DNA from: Diaporthe sp. PMI_573
Taxonomy: Eukaryota > Ascomycota > Sordariomycetes > Diaporthales > Diaporthaceae
Assembly: GCA_021399435.1 (NCBI GenBank)
Contig: JAJTUP010000001.1
Location: forward strand, 1,612,001 to 1,676,000
Reading direction: 5' to 3'
DNA: 64,000 bases
Part shown: positions 42,257 through 53,662 of the stretch, piece by piece
Position numbering within the stretch: the first letter of the stretch is position 1
How the letters are laid out: every line of letters begins with the position of its first letter
Made by a program: the position numbers and the translations under genes
The notes under the pieces: model-generated
Seen by the model: only the letters and a program-made list of their open reading frames with translations
Database searches by the model: none
Told to the model about the DNA's origin: nothing

Positions 42257-45200
42257 CTTGTCGGATGTTCACATCAAGGACAGGATAACAAGCCGGTTGG
42301 ATCTTGCGGCGTCTCGAGCTAGACCAGAGCGGACGAAGGCTGGGATCTGTTAGTATAAATGTTCAGAGAGCTCATTCACAGGGGTGCTGCAGGGCCAGGC
42401 GTGTAAGAGGTTGGAGGAAGCCCCCAAACCGGAGCCCTCAGTATGCTGTGCAAGAACCTCAGGGCTCCCGAGCCAGTAGTGGGGACCCAGGCGAGGGGAT
42501 TGGAACAATTTAAGAGGCAAGTACCTTTGAAAACTACAAACGAGCTTCCTTGAGACTGTCTCCCGAACTTTTACGAGATACACAACGTGGTCGCCCACTT
42601 GAAGAAAAGTCTAGAGAGAAGAGGAAAAGATTTGGCGCTGGACAGTCATGAAGTCAGTGAGGGGAAGGTAGTGAGGATGAGCGAATAAACTCGGGTGACG
42701 GGGGTAGGCGATGGACAAAAGGGATCTGCAGTCGCAGAGCTGCCTCGCAGAGCTGCCCAGACAGTCGGGTTTGGAGAAGGCTAGTTGGAAGGCTGGTGAG
42801 AACCACGAGGGGACGGGAGAGGAGATAAATACCCCAGGATGCAACGGCAAAGAAACCAGAGGAAATACACAGTAGACGGTGAGTGGTGCAGATTCACGTT
42901 GGGATGGGCTTGTGACTGCCTGTGTGGAGACGAGTCTGCTTACCCTTGCGGAGTATCCAGTTGTGCAGCCCCCTGCTGTTTCTTTTCTTTCTTCTTGTTG
43001 ATATTTGGATTTTTGGATTGTATGACGAAATTGATGTTGAAGGGTCGGCGAGAAGGGGCTGTATTTCAAAGAGAGGAGGATCTTGTGGTCAGCATGAAGG
43101 CCAGCGGGGATGGGCTGTGGTGGTGACAAATTGTGTGCCCGCATGTGGTAGGTAGCGCAGAGGCGGAAGAGGGTGTCTGGCCTCGGCGGGACGGAAGGAA
43201 AACAGAGTGTGTGGGTTATCCAGGATTGCCGGCTGGCTGATTGATTGGAGGGAGCAGTCGAGAAAGGTGGTGATGCGTGTGGGCTCTGAAGGGATCAGAG
43301 TCGCAGTCCGTTCCGTCAGTCAGGCCTGCTGGTGGTTCGGTTGGAGAAAGAAGCGTGGGTGTGGGGGATTGGCACAGGATGTTGCTTGACACCCTGCTCC
43401 TTGCACCTTGTACCTTGCCTTGCAACAGCGGGGAAGGGGAGGTGGTAGCTGAATCTTGGAAACGGCAGGAGTGGTCACAACACTGCCGGCAGGATCTGGG
43501 CACCAATTTGGAAGCTCAGATCTGACGGCTAGGATGGCAGGTACGCATGGCAGAGGGAAGAGTACGGAGGTGCGGAGGTACAGATGTACTCGAGATACGG
43601 CTACGCTGCACTAGAACACACTACACTTGTATACTTGGAGCTTCCGGTGTCACTAGCATACTGGCAAGGGCACAACAGAGCATTAGCACCCCGACACAGT
43701 ACAGGCAGACAGGCAGAGCAGTCGATATCAGTGGGGCGGCGGTAAACTTTGCAAACCATACACAATCCTGGGGATATCCTTGACCTGCCCCAGACTTGCC
43801 AAAATGCCCAGATGCGGAGGTGGATGCTAGCGCCTGGGTGGGGGAGAAGGTGGAGAGAGGTCTGGGGGCTGGCCTGCCTGACAAGTGCTCTCCTCTCCTC
43901 TTTACCTTGGCATCGTCAACCTGCTGTCCCCGAATCCTTCTCAAGATAGCCTTGTTAGAAACTGACAATACATACATACGATAAGTGACACACCTGCTGG
44001 ATATCGCACGCCATGCAGCTCGTCCCCACCACCTCAAGGCCCTCGGCGCACCAGATGGGACGACGCAGGTGTTGGCAACGCGTGAAGGGGCGGTTGGATT
44101 CTGGTGCGTCTGTACACAGCATCGGGCATCCACCTCAATTGGGCATCCCATGTCATGTCCCTGCATCTGTTTCTGCGTCTTCCCATCGCCCTGCCGCACT
44201 GCTGGCCGACATCGCACCTCTATTTGAGTTTCTAAGTAATGGTCTGGCTGGTATCTTTCCAATAGCCACGAGCAGCTCCCATGGTCGATCCTGCCTGGCG
44301 AGGCAACCTGTTCCTGTGCCTGTGCCTGTGCCTGTGCCTGTGTTCCTTCCCTAAATTACTGTCTGAGATGCCCCACGCATTACTTGGTCCCGGCTGGTGG
44401 GAAGCGACCAGGCCTCCCAATCACTGTCCCCAATTCAATGCAGGTCATCCGTCATACCGTATCCCGACCACTTGCTGATTCGTCCCGTAATCCCCCTCGA
44501 CCACCACCACCACACGGAACACCTGTGCCAGGCAAACCATCCGGCAACATGGCTATCGTTCGTGCAGCGTGGCAGCAGGATGGCAACCAGATCTGAGACA
44601 TCGCAGCGAGATGACGCCCGTCTCGCTGGGGTGTTGCCCACAGTCGTGCCTGTCGCCATCTCCGTTCTGTGGCTTCACTCCCTTCATCGCCAGCATCGAA
44701 TGTGGGCAGTATGCCATGTCCACAGCCGACAACCCGCCCGCTGTAGTACATCTCGATGACCGAGTCTCCTTTGGGCCTGGGATCTGATCCCGCTGGACAC
44801 GAATGCGGCATGTCTGAGATCCAACGGTCACACAGGGCCATCAGCAGGGTGTCACCACCACGGCTGACATTGTCCTGTACTCTTCTCCGTCACCGCCACA
44901 CCCAGGTGGACTTTCTCGACAGTTTCTGGTTGTTTGACATGTGCGCTTGCGTTCACACGGCTCCCAAGCAGTGCCGGCCAGTCACCGACTGCCTTGCCCG
45001 GAGGAAGACCATGCTCGGCCTGTAATTGTCCGGGCGGAGAGAACACAGAGATTCAACCGCGCTCAGACGGAAAAGAACATTGATCGAAGACCCTAAGACG
45101 TCGGTCTGTTACTAACTAACAGTCTTCTCGAGTCACTTATCGCTCGGGACGTCAAAGTCGTCGTGGGCCGGATCGGGGGCTTGGCATAGGCTACAATCTT

Positions 45201-47944
45201 GGCTGGCCCACGGGCAGTCATGTAGGTGAAGATCCCCGCACGCCGCGCCGCGCCGGCTTGCCTACTCGGTTGAAGCTTTTCGTCCAAGGCCGCCACCAGC
45301 ACCACCGAACGCCAAGCATCGCTCAAGCTCCTCGCGAAGCCGCGGGCCTTCGGGCTACGGGAAGCTTAATCAGACTGCAGCTCTCGGACGGTGAGCAGAC
45401 GCGTTCGCAACCCAGGCCCAAGCAATCGATGCTGCTGTGCCTGTTCGGCAAACACAAACGCAAACTATCGGCAACCGGTGCGGCGGAGTCTGAGTCCACC
45501 GTCAGAGGCAGGACTGCAGCTGTGACAGCGGGATCCAGCACCGTCCACACGTGGCCCGGCTCTGCTCTAGGCCCGCGCTACGTTACAAGCTGCTATTTGT
45601 GGTTGGTCAATGACAAGCCATCCGGTGGTTTGTGTCAGCAAGCCTGATGCTGTACTATCCTATCCAGTGCTGGCTTTGGGGCCTTTCAGCTTGTAGAACG
45701 ATGAGTTCGTGGACGGTGGCTTGCGGGCAAACTCGGCCGGTGGTCCAAACTGCTGCAGTTTGTGACAAGACTGATGTATTACTCACCGCATCTACAGCAA
45801 TCTAGATCGTCCTCGAACCCTTCGCAAGGTTCGAGTGCCGTCCCTCGACGCCTTGCAGACGATTTGCCGGTCCTCCCGGCCGATCGTGCACAACCAGGAA
45901 CCGACAATGAGGCCGCCACCGCGTTCCGGCGCCGGCGGCAAGATGCATCATCACCGATCCAGACAAAACAAGGGACAACGTGGACGTTCCCGACAGAGAC
46001 AACGAGTTCAGGAGATGAACTGGCAGGATCATCCGCTGGCGGCTCAGGAAGCCCCAGGAAGCCCCGACGCAGCAACTACCCGCCTCCGTGTGCAACGCAG
46101 GAGGCATGGGCTTGCTGCAGCTCCCCGTAAGGCCTGCGCCAATTTTCCATATTGCGAAGGCTCGGCGCCACGGTAATGGGACGGGACGAAGCTTCCATGG
46201 CGTCGCCTCACCGGTCTTGGGAAGCATCAGTGCCGTGAAGGATCAGGCGGCCCGGCTGCCACCGATGTTTGGTCGCGATGTTTGTTCATAGGGTTTGCTA
46301 TCAGCTGCGTTGTGGTCGGTGTGGTGCTCGACTGATTAGCGCACAGCGCCTGGACAGCCGCAGGGTCAACAAAGCTCTTGTGCTGTCTCCAGTACAATAA
46401 AAGCCGCATCTACTCCCACCTCGAGCAAACTTTCGGCATCGACGCTCCTCCGGGCAAGAATCGGACACGTTCTCGAGCAACAGTCTTGGAGGGTTGCCTG
46501 AAGCGGCTCGTAATCGAAGACATATCCTCATGCAGGCATATGCTGTGGCCAGAAGCCTGGCTAAGATGCGGCCGGCTGCTCGTCCACGCTGGTTGCTTCG
46601 CGGAAGCAGGATCAGCGAACCTCGAACCCGGGTTGGACGGTGCTGCGGAGAGCACGTGGTGGTCAGACTCGAGACCTTGCGGCTGGCCACTTAGGGACCT
46701 TCCTAAGGCGGAGGCTCCCTCGCATGGGATACACAGCATCCTGCGTGCAGATATAGGATGCAAGGATTCAGGGTGAAAGGCAAACCAATCGCTTCGGCTG
46801 CGAAGTTGAGGTGACCTGACCGAGGTCTTCTAGCCTTTTGGTCCTGGGGGGACAACATCAAGTTGATGTGTGGGCTCTTCGGTCGTGTCCTAGAAGCCAG
46901 GTTCACATGCAGGTATTTGGTGCTGCAGCCTCCGAGAATCCGGTCACTTCAGTGGATCATCTATTTTCTTTATTGCTCAGGCGTGCTGGCGCATTTCTTG
47001 TACCACTTTGCAATCTGCCATCGAAGGATGGATGCTCACACGGGTGCCGCGCCGAAAACCGTGACGGCCGAAGCCGTTCATCAGGGAAAGTCGAAATGGT
47101 TCAGAGTTGCAGGCAGTCCGAAAACGATCGGCCTGGCAGATTTCTCTGGTCAGATATTTGCTAGCTGAATCAGCCGTCATGGTGTCCTAAGTCGAGACAT
47201 GGTGACCTGTGTCTCAGACGACCGGCCTTGCATGTTTCCCGTATCAGGGGAGTCGGCGGCTCGGAACTAGCTTGGGTGGTTAACCCCGGTTCGAAAAGGC
47301 CGACAACATGGAGGTATAGTGCTGGCTAGAGCTTGCGGGTTTTCTGATGGACGAAGAGACGCGGGTAAACGAAGCCCATCTGCGCACGAAGGAGAATGTC
47401 GCTTTGAGGCACCACCGATGGGAGCGCAGCGTTTAAGGGAGAGGCATTCGATCGTTACCGCATATGCAACTTATCACATCGCATATCAAGCGTACAGTCC
47501 TCTGGCCAGCTCCGACAAAAGGCCTTCTGTATCAGTCACAATGATGATGGTGCTGGCATGTGGTTGAGTCTGGAAAGGGAGACGACAGGACTCGAATGAG
47601 TCAACTCTGCTTATGTAATCATCAGCTGTCGACGTCCTTGGGAACTTCACCTCCAGAACTCGCTCGTAGTCTCTCCTGTACGGCATCGCACAGCGCTAAC
47701 AACCTTACGTGAGATCCCACGCCGGTGTTTCCGTGCTGCTCATATTTACCGACGCTTTGAGACCCATTCTGGCATGTCGCTGCGGCTATGACCTTGCGCT
47801 GACGGATTTGTGAAACTGATCGAGCTAACGTTGAGTCGCCCATCGATCGCCAGTCTCCGAGTCTCCTCGTTGAGCGTCGTGGTTCTGGCTCGGCAACTCA
47901 CGCCTCGAGCACATCACCTTGGCCCCTGGCTGCTGAATCATCTC
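42257..47944. other. 5.7-kb stretch without a recognisable gene
   Basis: The longest empty stretch in the window. Base composition is ordinary and not AT-rich, so there is no sign of heavy RIP. Frames of up to about 140 codons occur on both strands but are Arg/Pro/Ser-rich and overlap each other. A hexanucleotide repeat lies at 44313-44342. Part may be a long regulatory leader of the MFS gene or a non-coding transcript. Confidence 0.45.
44313..44342. repeat. CCTGTG hexanucleotide microsatellite, five copies
   Basis: Five perfect head-to-tail copies of CCTGTG, with a near copy beside them. Confidence 0.9.
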
Positions 47945-50317
47945 ATGGCGCCCAAGACAGTCTGTATAGTCGGCGCCGGCCCCTCGGGTCTCGTGGCCGC
48001 CAAGACCCTTCTCCACCACGCCTCCGGCTCTAGCCCCGGGTTCTCCGTCACCGTTTACGACGCCCAGCCCCGGATCGGTGGTCTCTGGCCCGTCGACAAG
48101 ACAGATGGCGCAGGCCTTGTGCACCCCCTCATGGTACTCAACCAGAGCCGCAACACTGTGCAGTTCAGCGACCTGGCCTGGGACAGCAATGCGCCGCAGC
48201 TTCCGAGGGCGTGGCAGGTTGGGAGGTACCTGCAGAGGTACTTGAGGAGGTACTGCGCCTTCGAGGAGGATCGATTCCGCCTGAGACTTGGATGTAAGGT
48301 GGAAAGGACGCTGCCTCTCGGTCAAGAATCCGGGAGGCGATGGCGGGTGACTGCAAGATCAGAGGACGGAGTTGTTGACGAGGCCGAGTACGACTACCTT
48401 CTCATCGCCTCCGGCTTCTTTGGGAAACCAGCTATGCCCGACGTCTCAGGGTTGAGAGAAGCACATGGGATTCCAGTCATTCACAGCAGCCAGTATCGTG
48501 ATCTCGAGACGTTGCTACCGAGCGCGACCGGGGACGGAGGCAAGATACTCGTGGTTGGTGGGCAGATGTCCGGCGTGGAAATTGCGGGCACCATCGCCTC
48601 ACATCTCTCCTCTGCGGTCAACTCTCCAGGTCCAAAACACATCCCTGGAATAGAGAAGTACAAGATACACCATGTTATCCAACGGCCAACATGGGTGTTC
48701 CCGCTTTACACTTCCCCTGTTGCTTCCAGCCCTGCAGCACCGTTCCTACCCCTCGACCTCCCATCCTACAATTTGGCAAACCGACCGCAGCCTCTCACAA
48801 ACTCACAGGGCCATATCGGCGTGGAAGCGGCTCAGATCGTCAACGGGATCTATAAGAGCGTGCTTGGTACCGATCAGTCTGACTTCTCGCCGCTGCTCGC
48901 TCCTTCGGACCAAGACCTCGACAACCCGCCCTACCTCACCGTCAGCGACTGGTACATGGACTTTGTGCGCTCCGGTCTGATTGAGCTTTCCAAGGGCAAG
49001 CTCACTTCAATCTCCGGGACGACTGCCCTTGTCTCTCCAGCCTCGTCGGACAGCGAAAGCGTGCACCTTGCCGATGTTGCCGCCATCGTCCTGGCAACAG
49101 GCTTCGAAGCAGCCCCTTCACTGGCCTTCCTCCCACCCGAAATCCAACAGAAACTGGCGGTTGACCCCTCAAACCTCGACAATACGATCCTCCTCGCATT
49201 CCACGGCACCCACCACCCTGATGTCCCGAACTTGGGCTTCGTGGGCTTCTACCGCAGCCCATACTGGGGCGTCATGGAGATGCAGGCGCGCTTCCTCACC
49301 GAGCTGTGGGCAGAACAGCAGCAACCAGGCGGGCGGCTCAGCCCCTCGATCCAGCACGCCCTGTCAACCGACACCTCCATCCAGCGCTTCGCGGCCCTCC
49401 GCACCGACGACCGGGTATCGCAGTTCCCGATGGGCGACTACGCCTTCCTCATGCAAGAGTTCGCCTCAGCGCTGGACCTGGGCATCTTTATGACGGTGGG
49501 CGAGACGCCGCCGCTGCCGCAGACGGGTCTGCCGATGGACATCCTCACGCCGGCGCGCTACGCTTCCAAGGGCCTGACTGCCGCGCAGCACGTCGAGTTG
49601 GACAGGAGCCTGCGGCAGACGAACGAGACGGCGGTCGCGGGGCTGGCGAAGGGGAAGTACGTCGCCAGGGCCGTCTTCAGGTCCCTGCTGGGCGAGTGGC
49701 AGCTCGAGCGCGACCTGGTCTCCAAGCTGCCGTCGCACCCCAGCGGCCACTGGAGCGGGACGGCGCGGTTCCTCCTCCGGCAGGGGACCGCGGACGGGAG
49801 GAAGTGCGCCGCCGTCAACGGCACCACCACCAACGGCGACCACGCGTCGGAGCATGAAGAAGTTGACGCTGATGATGACGATCCGGGCACGGAGTACCTC
49901 TACATCGAAGAGGGCAACTTCACCGCCACCAACGGGATGACCTTCCGCGCGACGAGGAGGTACATCTGGCGTTACGACGAGAAGGTGGACAAGCTGAGCG
50001 TGTGGTTCGCGCGCACAGGGGACAAGTTCGCGCGGAACGACCCGCAGCGCGAGGAGGAGCAGATGAGAGCCGACTACCTGTTCCACGAGATCGAGTTCCT
50101 CGTCCCCGAGGGCCATGCGCACGGCGACTACAGCGGCGACAAGGGGTGGCAGGCGAAGTCGGACCATCTCTGCGTCGAGGACTTTTACGACGTCAAGTAT
50201 GAGTTCGTGTTCCATGCGGTGAATCTTAAGGAGTGGAGGCTTGGGTATACTGTTAATGGGCCGCAGAAGGATTATACTATCGATGGGGTTTATAGACGGA
50301 GATCTGCTAGTTCATAG
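47945..50317 (+). CDS. Flavin-containing monooxygenase fused to a C-terminal DUF6314-like domain
   Basis: 790 aa, single exon. The N-terminal about 570 residues are an FAD/NADPH monooxygenase: GAGPSG at 10-15, GGLWP (FMO-type), a second nucleotide-binding GGQMSG from G205, and ATGF (LATGFEAAP) near 420. It should oxygenate a nucleophilic N or S atom or act as a Baeyer-Villiger-like enzyme. From about residue 580 a separate lipocalin-like beta domain follows: GEWQLERDL, HPSGHWSGTARFLLR, YLYIEEGNF, FRATRRYIWRYD, FARTGDKF, HLCVEDFYDVKYEF and VNGPQKDYTIDGVYRR, matching the pattern of the DUF6314 family. The domain contains a 35-residue acidic insert (EHEEVDADDDD). The frame runs back to a GTG at 47810; ATG 47945 starts directly before the FAD fold. 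Confidence 0.88.
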   Translation: MAPKTVCIVGAGPSGLVAAKTLLHHASGSSPGFSVTVYDAQPRIGGLWPVDKTDGAGLVHPLMVLNQSRNTVQFSDLAWDSNAPQLPRAWQVGRYLQRYLRRYCAFEEDRFRLRLGCKVERTLPLGQESGRRWRVTARSEDGVVDEAEYDYLLIASGFFGKPAMPDVSGLREAHGIPVIHSSQYRDLETLLPSATGDGGKILVVGGQMSGVEIAGTIASHLSSAVNSPGPKHIPGIEKYKIHHVIQRPTWVFPLYTSPVASSPAAPFLPLDLPSYNLANRPQPLTNSQGHIGVEAAQIVNGIYKSVLGTDQSDFSPLLAPSDQDLDNPPYLTVSDWYMDFVRSGLIELSKGKLTSISGTTALVSPASSDSESVHLADVAAIVLATGFEAAPSLAFLPPEIQQKLAVDPSNLDNTILLAFHGTHHPDVPNLGFVGFYRSPYWGVMEMQARFLTELWAEQQQPGGRLSPSIQHALSTDTSIQRFAALRTDDRVSQFPMGDYAFLMQEFASALDLGIFMTVGETPPLPQTGLPMDILTPARYASKGLTAAQHVELDRSLRQTNETAVAGLAKGKYVARAVFRSLLGEWQLERDLVSKLPSHPSGHWSGTARFLLRQGTADGRKCAAVNGTTTNGDHASEHEEVDADDDDPGTEYLYIEEGNFTATNGMTFRATRRYIWRYDEKVDKLSVWFARTGDKFARNDPQREEEQMRADYLFHEIEFLVPEGHAHGDYSGDKGWQAKSDHLCVEDFYDVKYEFVFHAVNLKEWRLGYTVNGPQKDYTIDGVYRRRSASS

Positions 50318-50686
50318 CAGGCTCCTTGAATAGATTACTCAAATCGGTGGCTTGAATTCATACTCGTCTATTCTAAAGTAAATTCTCATACATTTACTAA
50401 TCTCTGCTACTATCTTCTGCTCGCGATTGTGTATTCCCAAACGTGTTTTTCGCGCTAATCCTGCACTTGAGCTTGCTAAACCTAACAAACCATGAATTCC
50501 AGTACACTCAAATAGTATTCGAACATCGATTTCCATCTCCGTGTAATATATTTCCCTGGGCCCTCAACAGCATTAGTCCGATATCCATCTCAGCTGTACG
50601 ACGAGACCTCGGGATTCGCCAAAGCATCTCTACCCTAAAAACCCGCTGAATACATCCCCCCCCCCTTTCAAAAGAACTCCATCCTC
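50318..50686. other. Intergenic between convergent genes
   Basis: Short AT-richer spacer with no feature beyond the 3' ends of both neighbours. Confidence 0.4.
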
Positions 50687-51826
50687 TCAGCGACTAGCTA
50701 TCCACTCGCTCCTTGTCGGCAGATGTTCCTGAGACCCCCGCTTCACATAGGCGAGGACTCCACGTCGAGGTGTGTTTGCGTTGTTGCGGGAGTTCTGCAG
50801 TGCCTTCCTTTCCAAATCCTCCTCTTCCGTATCCGCTATCAACGAGTCCAGGTGTGCATCCAGCTCTAAATTCGTCACCAAAGATCGTGACCCCGAGCCC
50901 TTGGGGCCACCTGCACGGTCTCCAACAGATGGATCCCACCACTCCTTGTCAGTCCGGAGGACTTCGACAAACTCCCAGTCGCCACCGGCCCGAAACGTCT
51001 TCCGGTCACGGCGATCCGCGGCGTCGTCGACGCGGTACCTGCGCTGGAGGCCGTAGTGGACGAACCAGAACCCTTCGAGCCCGGCTACGTCCCCGGGGGC
51101 TGGGCCGCCCATGCACCTAAGAGTCTGTTGCCACCTGCCGGGCTGCAAGAGTTTCCTCAACGGGTCGCACTGGATAGCGATATTTCGGACGTGGAGTGGT
51201 GCGTGCGAGCCCCCGCTATCTCGCCGCCACCTGAACAGGGGGAAGTCCTTGATGTATTTCCACTGGTAGGTACCCTGCAGTTCGACTGCTGAGTGCGCGG
51301 CGAACTGGAAGTATAGCAGGTCTTCCATGGGCTGGATGGTGAGGTATTGTTGTTCGCCGTTGTCGCGCTGGAACGGCATGGTCACGGTCGCCGTGGGCTT
51401 CTGGCAGATCTCCCGCGCTTTCTCCACCTCGACCTGCGCGAACCTCGTCGTGAGCGAGCTGGTCTCGGCGGGCCGGAAACGCTGCAGCATGCGCGCGCGG
51501 GAATTCCAGCAGGCGGTCCAGAGGCCCGAGTCGGTCATGTACGCCGACCCGTTTCCGTCCACCCAGGATTGAACGCGCCTGTCCTCTGTGCCGTTGGGAG
51601 CTGCGTCTGTGCCGTGGGGGGCTGCAAGGGCAAACTGGGTGGTTCGCTCAGAGCCGTTTCTCATTCCCTCGACTCTCCTGTCAGGAGGAACGAGAGAGTC
51701 CTTGTCGAATCGGGCGTGGTAAAGGGTGAAAAACTGGGTTGCTGGTCCGTCGTCGCGGATGGCGAAGTCCCAGATGATGTCCTGCAGTTCTTGCGGGAGC
51801 TTTGGAAATAAGGTGAACTGCGCCAT
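50687..51826 (-). CDS. 2EXR-domain protein of unknown function
   Basis: 379 aa, single exon. It opens with FTLFPKLPQELQDIIWDFAI (residues 4-23), the 2EXR motif found at the N-terminus of many filamentous-fungal proteins whose role is not known. The rest has mixed composition with an aromatic-rich central part (DLLYFQFAAHSA, WKYIKDFPLFRWRR) and a charged C-terminus (DTEEEDLERKAL) that may form a short helix. No catalytic motif is visible. The frame is open to 52105, but that extension only translates a duplicated 55-bp leader segment, so ATG 51826 is chosen. It is probably a nuclear or cytosolic protein, since there is no signal or membrane segment. Confidence 0.82.
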   Translation of the reverse strand: MAQFTLFPKLPQELQDIIWDFAIRDDGPATQFFTLYHARFDKDSLVPPDRRVEGMRNGSERTTQFALAAPHGTDAAPNGTEDRRVQSWVDGNGSAYMTDSGLWTACWNSRARMLQRFRPAETSSLTTRFAQVEVEKAREICQKPTATVTMPFQRDNGEQQYLTIQPMEDLLYFQFAAHSAVELQGTYQWKYIKDFPLFRWRRDSGGSHAPLHVRNIAIQCDPLRKLLQPGRWQQTLRCMGGPAPGDVAGLEGFWFVHYGLQRRYRVDDAADRRDRKTFRAGGDWEFVEVLRTDKEWWDPSVGDRAGGPKGSGSRSLVTNLELDAHLDSLIADTEEEDLERKALQNSRNNANTPRRGVLAYVKRGSQEHLPTRSEWIASR

Positions 51827-52584
51827 CTTGTCTTTGACTATTGCTGCGCTTTGTGTGATGTGGTTTGGCTGTTCTCGTCGAAGTAGTTGAAATTGGCTCG
51901 TGTTCAACGTTGAAGTAGTCTCGAATATTTTGTAGGAACAGTAGGTGCAGGTGTTGAAGTTGTGGGCAAGTAGTCTCGAATATTTTGTAGGAACTGTAGG
52001 TGCAGGTGCTGAAGTTGTGGGCAATTTGGCTTCGTCTCCCGCTCGCAACTTATAGAATGCTTGCCAGGGGAATTCCTGCAATTTCTTCGCTCTTGATCGT
52101 CTCACTGGTCTAAGCGACTAACTAGGGCCGACAGTTTCATAGCCGTTGCATTTAAGGCAGAGCTGCAGAGACACTAATTCATCACTTTTGCGCTTCTTGT
52201 GCCCCCGGACTGTTTACTCAGAAACCTATCAGTATGGCGTCCATACTTGTCCTTGTACGATTTTACATCATCTGTAGTTTAAATTACATGCTAAATAGAA
52301 TGGCTCAAATTAGTTCACCCCAAAATGACCACTAAGCCGAAACATCTGTGCTAGAGACAATCATATCTCTCAATTTCTCATGCGCATCTCAAGTCTGTCC
52401 TATGTAGTTACACAATAGCTTCCGCAAACTAGTTGGTGGTAACATCCAAGCCAACACCCTCCGGCCCCACCTTGCATCGCGCGTTAGACGCAAGTGCTTG
52501 AGAGGGTGTCCACTGCCCTCCCGTACAGATGCTGAACCGCGTCCCTCCCAGGCAGATCAGGTGCCCATCGGTGCACGCCCCTCC
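51827..52584. other. Leader region of the 2EXR gene and intergenic spacer
   Basis: Contains a 55-bp tandem duplication (listed separately). The remainder is AT-richer with no gene. Confidence 0.4.
51915..52024. repeat. 55-bp tandem duplication in the 5' leader of the 2EXR gene
   Basis: Copy 1 (51915-51969) and copy 2 (51970-52024) are nearly identical, with two base changes. They lie 89-198 bp upstream of the start codon. Confidence 0.9.
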
Positions 52585-53662
52585 CTAAGAGGTGTTTCCT
52601 GAAGGTCCCGATCCCGTCTGCCCTGAGGCACCAGTCGCCGCTGGCCCGGCCGCACCACCTCCCGTCGCAGAGGATGCGGCACCCGCACCAGTGGCAGCAG
52701 ATGCAGAGCCGTCATCGCCTACAACCTCGCCGAGGTTGCGAGAGTTCCCGTCGCAGGTCTGCTTGAAAAGACCGTCCGCGCCATTGGGGGTGAGCACGTT
52801 GCTTCCCGGAGACGGGTACTGGATCGCCACCTGCTGGGCCAGGGCCTCGGACGTGTCGCACCCATTGCTGGCCTCGCCGATGTTGGCGAGGAAGAGGTCT
52901 GGGTATGTTGACTGCCTTCGATTGTACGCCAGGCGGCGGTCCTTGACTCTCGAGCCGGCTCCTGCTTTGACTGTGATGGGAGCACAGTTCATGTCTGTAG
53001 AGCCCGACTGTCAGCTTTTGCATATGGACCAACGGCAGCAGAGTCGACTTACAGAATTCTGGCTGTCCTCCGATCCGGTTGACCCAAGTCCAAGCAAAGG
53101 TGTACTCGCCTGGGGTGAAGTCGTCCGGGATGGTAAAGGTGTACTCATCAGGCGACTGGCCGTCTTCCAGGTTACCGTCGATGTTTGCCTTGGGGCACTT
53201 GAAAGAACCAAGTCAGTCAACAAACAGAATCGCAGGGTCAGGTGAATATGCCACCCCAAAGGCAGCGAACAGAGGAATTGCAAGGCTACTTACTCCGCCC
53301 TCGATGGACTGAATCACTTTCCAGGGAGAGTCCTTGGTGGGCTCCAGGCCCTCGGCCAGGGCAAACTGGCAGCTGCCCCCACCGTGAACAGCCGTCCCGT
53401 TGAAGGAGACGGTCTGGTCCTGGCCGATGACCATCTCGGTCGGGCTGCTGCCCACCTTGAAGCTTTGACCTTGCGGTACCTTGCAAGGGTAGTCGGAGCC
53501 GTCTGGTTTGAGGGGGTTGGTGGGGCCAAACTCGTTGAAAACGAAAGGCTGCGGCGACACCAACTCGATGTGGCGTGCAATAAGCTCGCCGGCGACGGAC
53601 AGCTGTGCGAGCAGGAGGGCCAGGAGGGCCACGGCCAGGTGCAATCGGTGAGTGACAGCCAT
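52585..53662 (-). CDS. Secreted LPMO-like protein (AA11-like group)
   Basis: Exons 53662-53294, 53197-53053 and 52994-52585 give 307 aa. Introns are 53198-53293 (GTAAGT...AAG) and 52995-53052 (GTAAGT...CAG). Landmarks of the ascomycete lytic-polysaccharide-monooxygenase-like family are GSDYPCK, HGGGSCQFAL, WKVIQSIEGG, YTFAWTWVNRIGGQPEFYMNCAPITV and, later, YPDLFLANIGEASNGC. These enzymes bind copper with an N-terminal histidine and a second histidine (HGGGSCQ here) and cleave crystalline polysaccharides oxidatively. A signal peptide ends near residue 24, but the first histidine (ARHIELVSPQPF) is about seven residues further on, after GELIAR, so maturation would need an extra cut. The last about 45 residues are Gly/Ala/Ser-rich, a likely linker or wall-binding tail. 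Copper activity is not proven by sequence. Confidence 0.82.

Noticed and set aside
45762..46776. Several 110-130-codon frames on both strands
   Set aside because: Mutually overlapping, rich in Arg, Ser and Pro, with no splice logic or motif.
49466..50215. 249-codon minus-strand frame
   Set aside because: Antisense to the FMO-DUF6314 gene, Arg/Val/Leu-rich, no motif.
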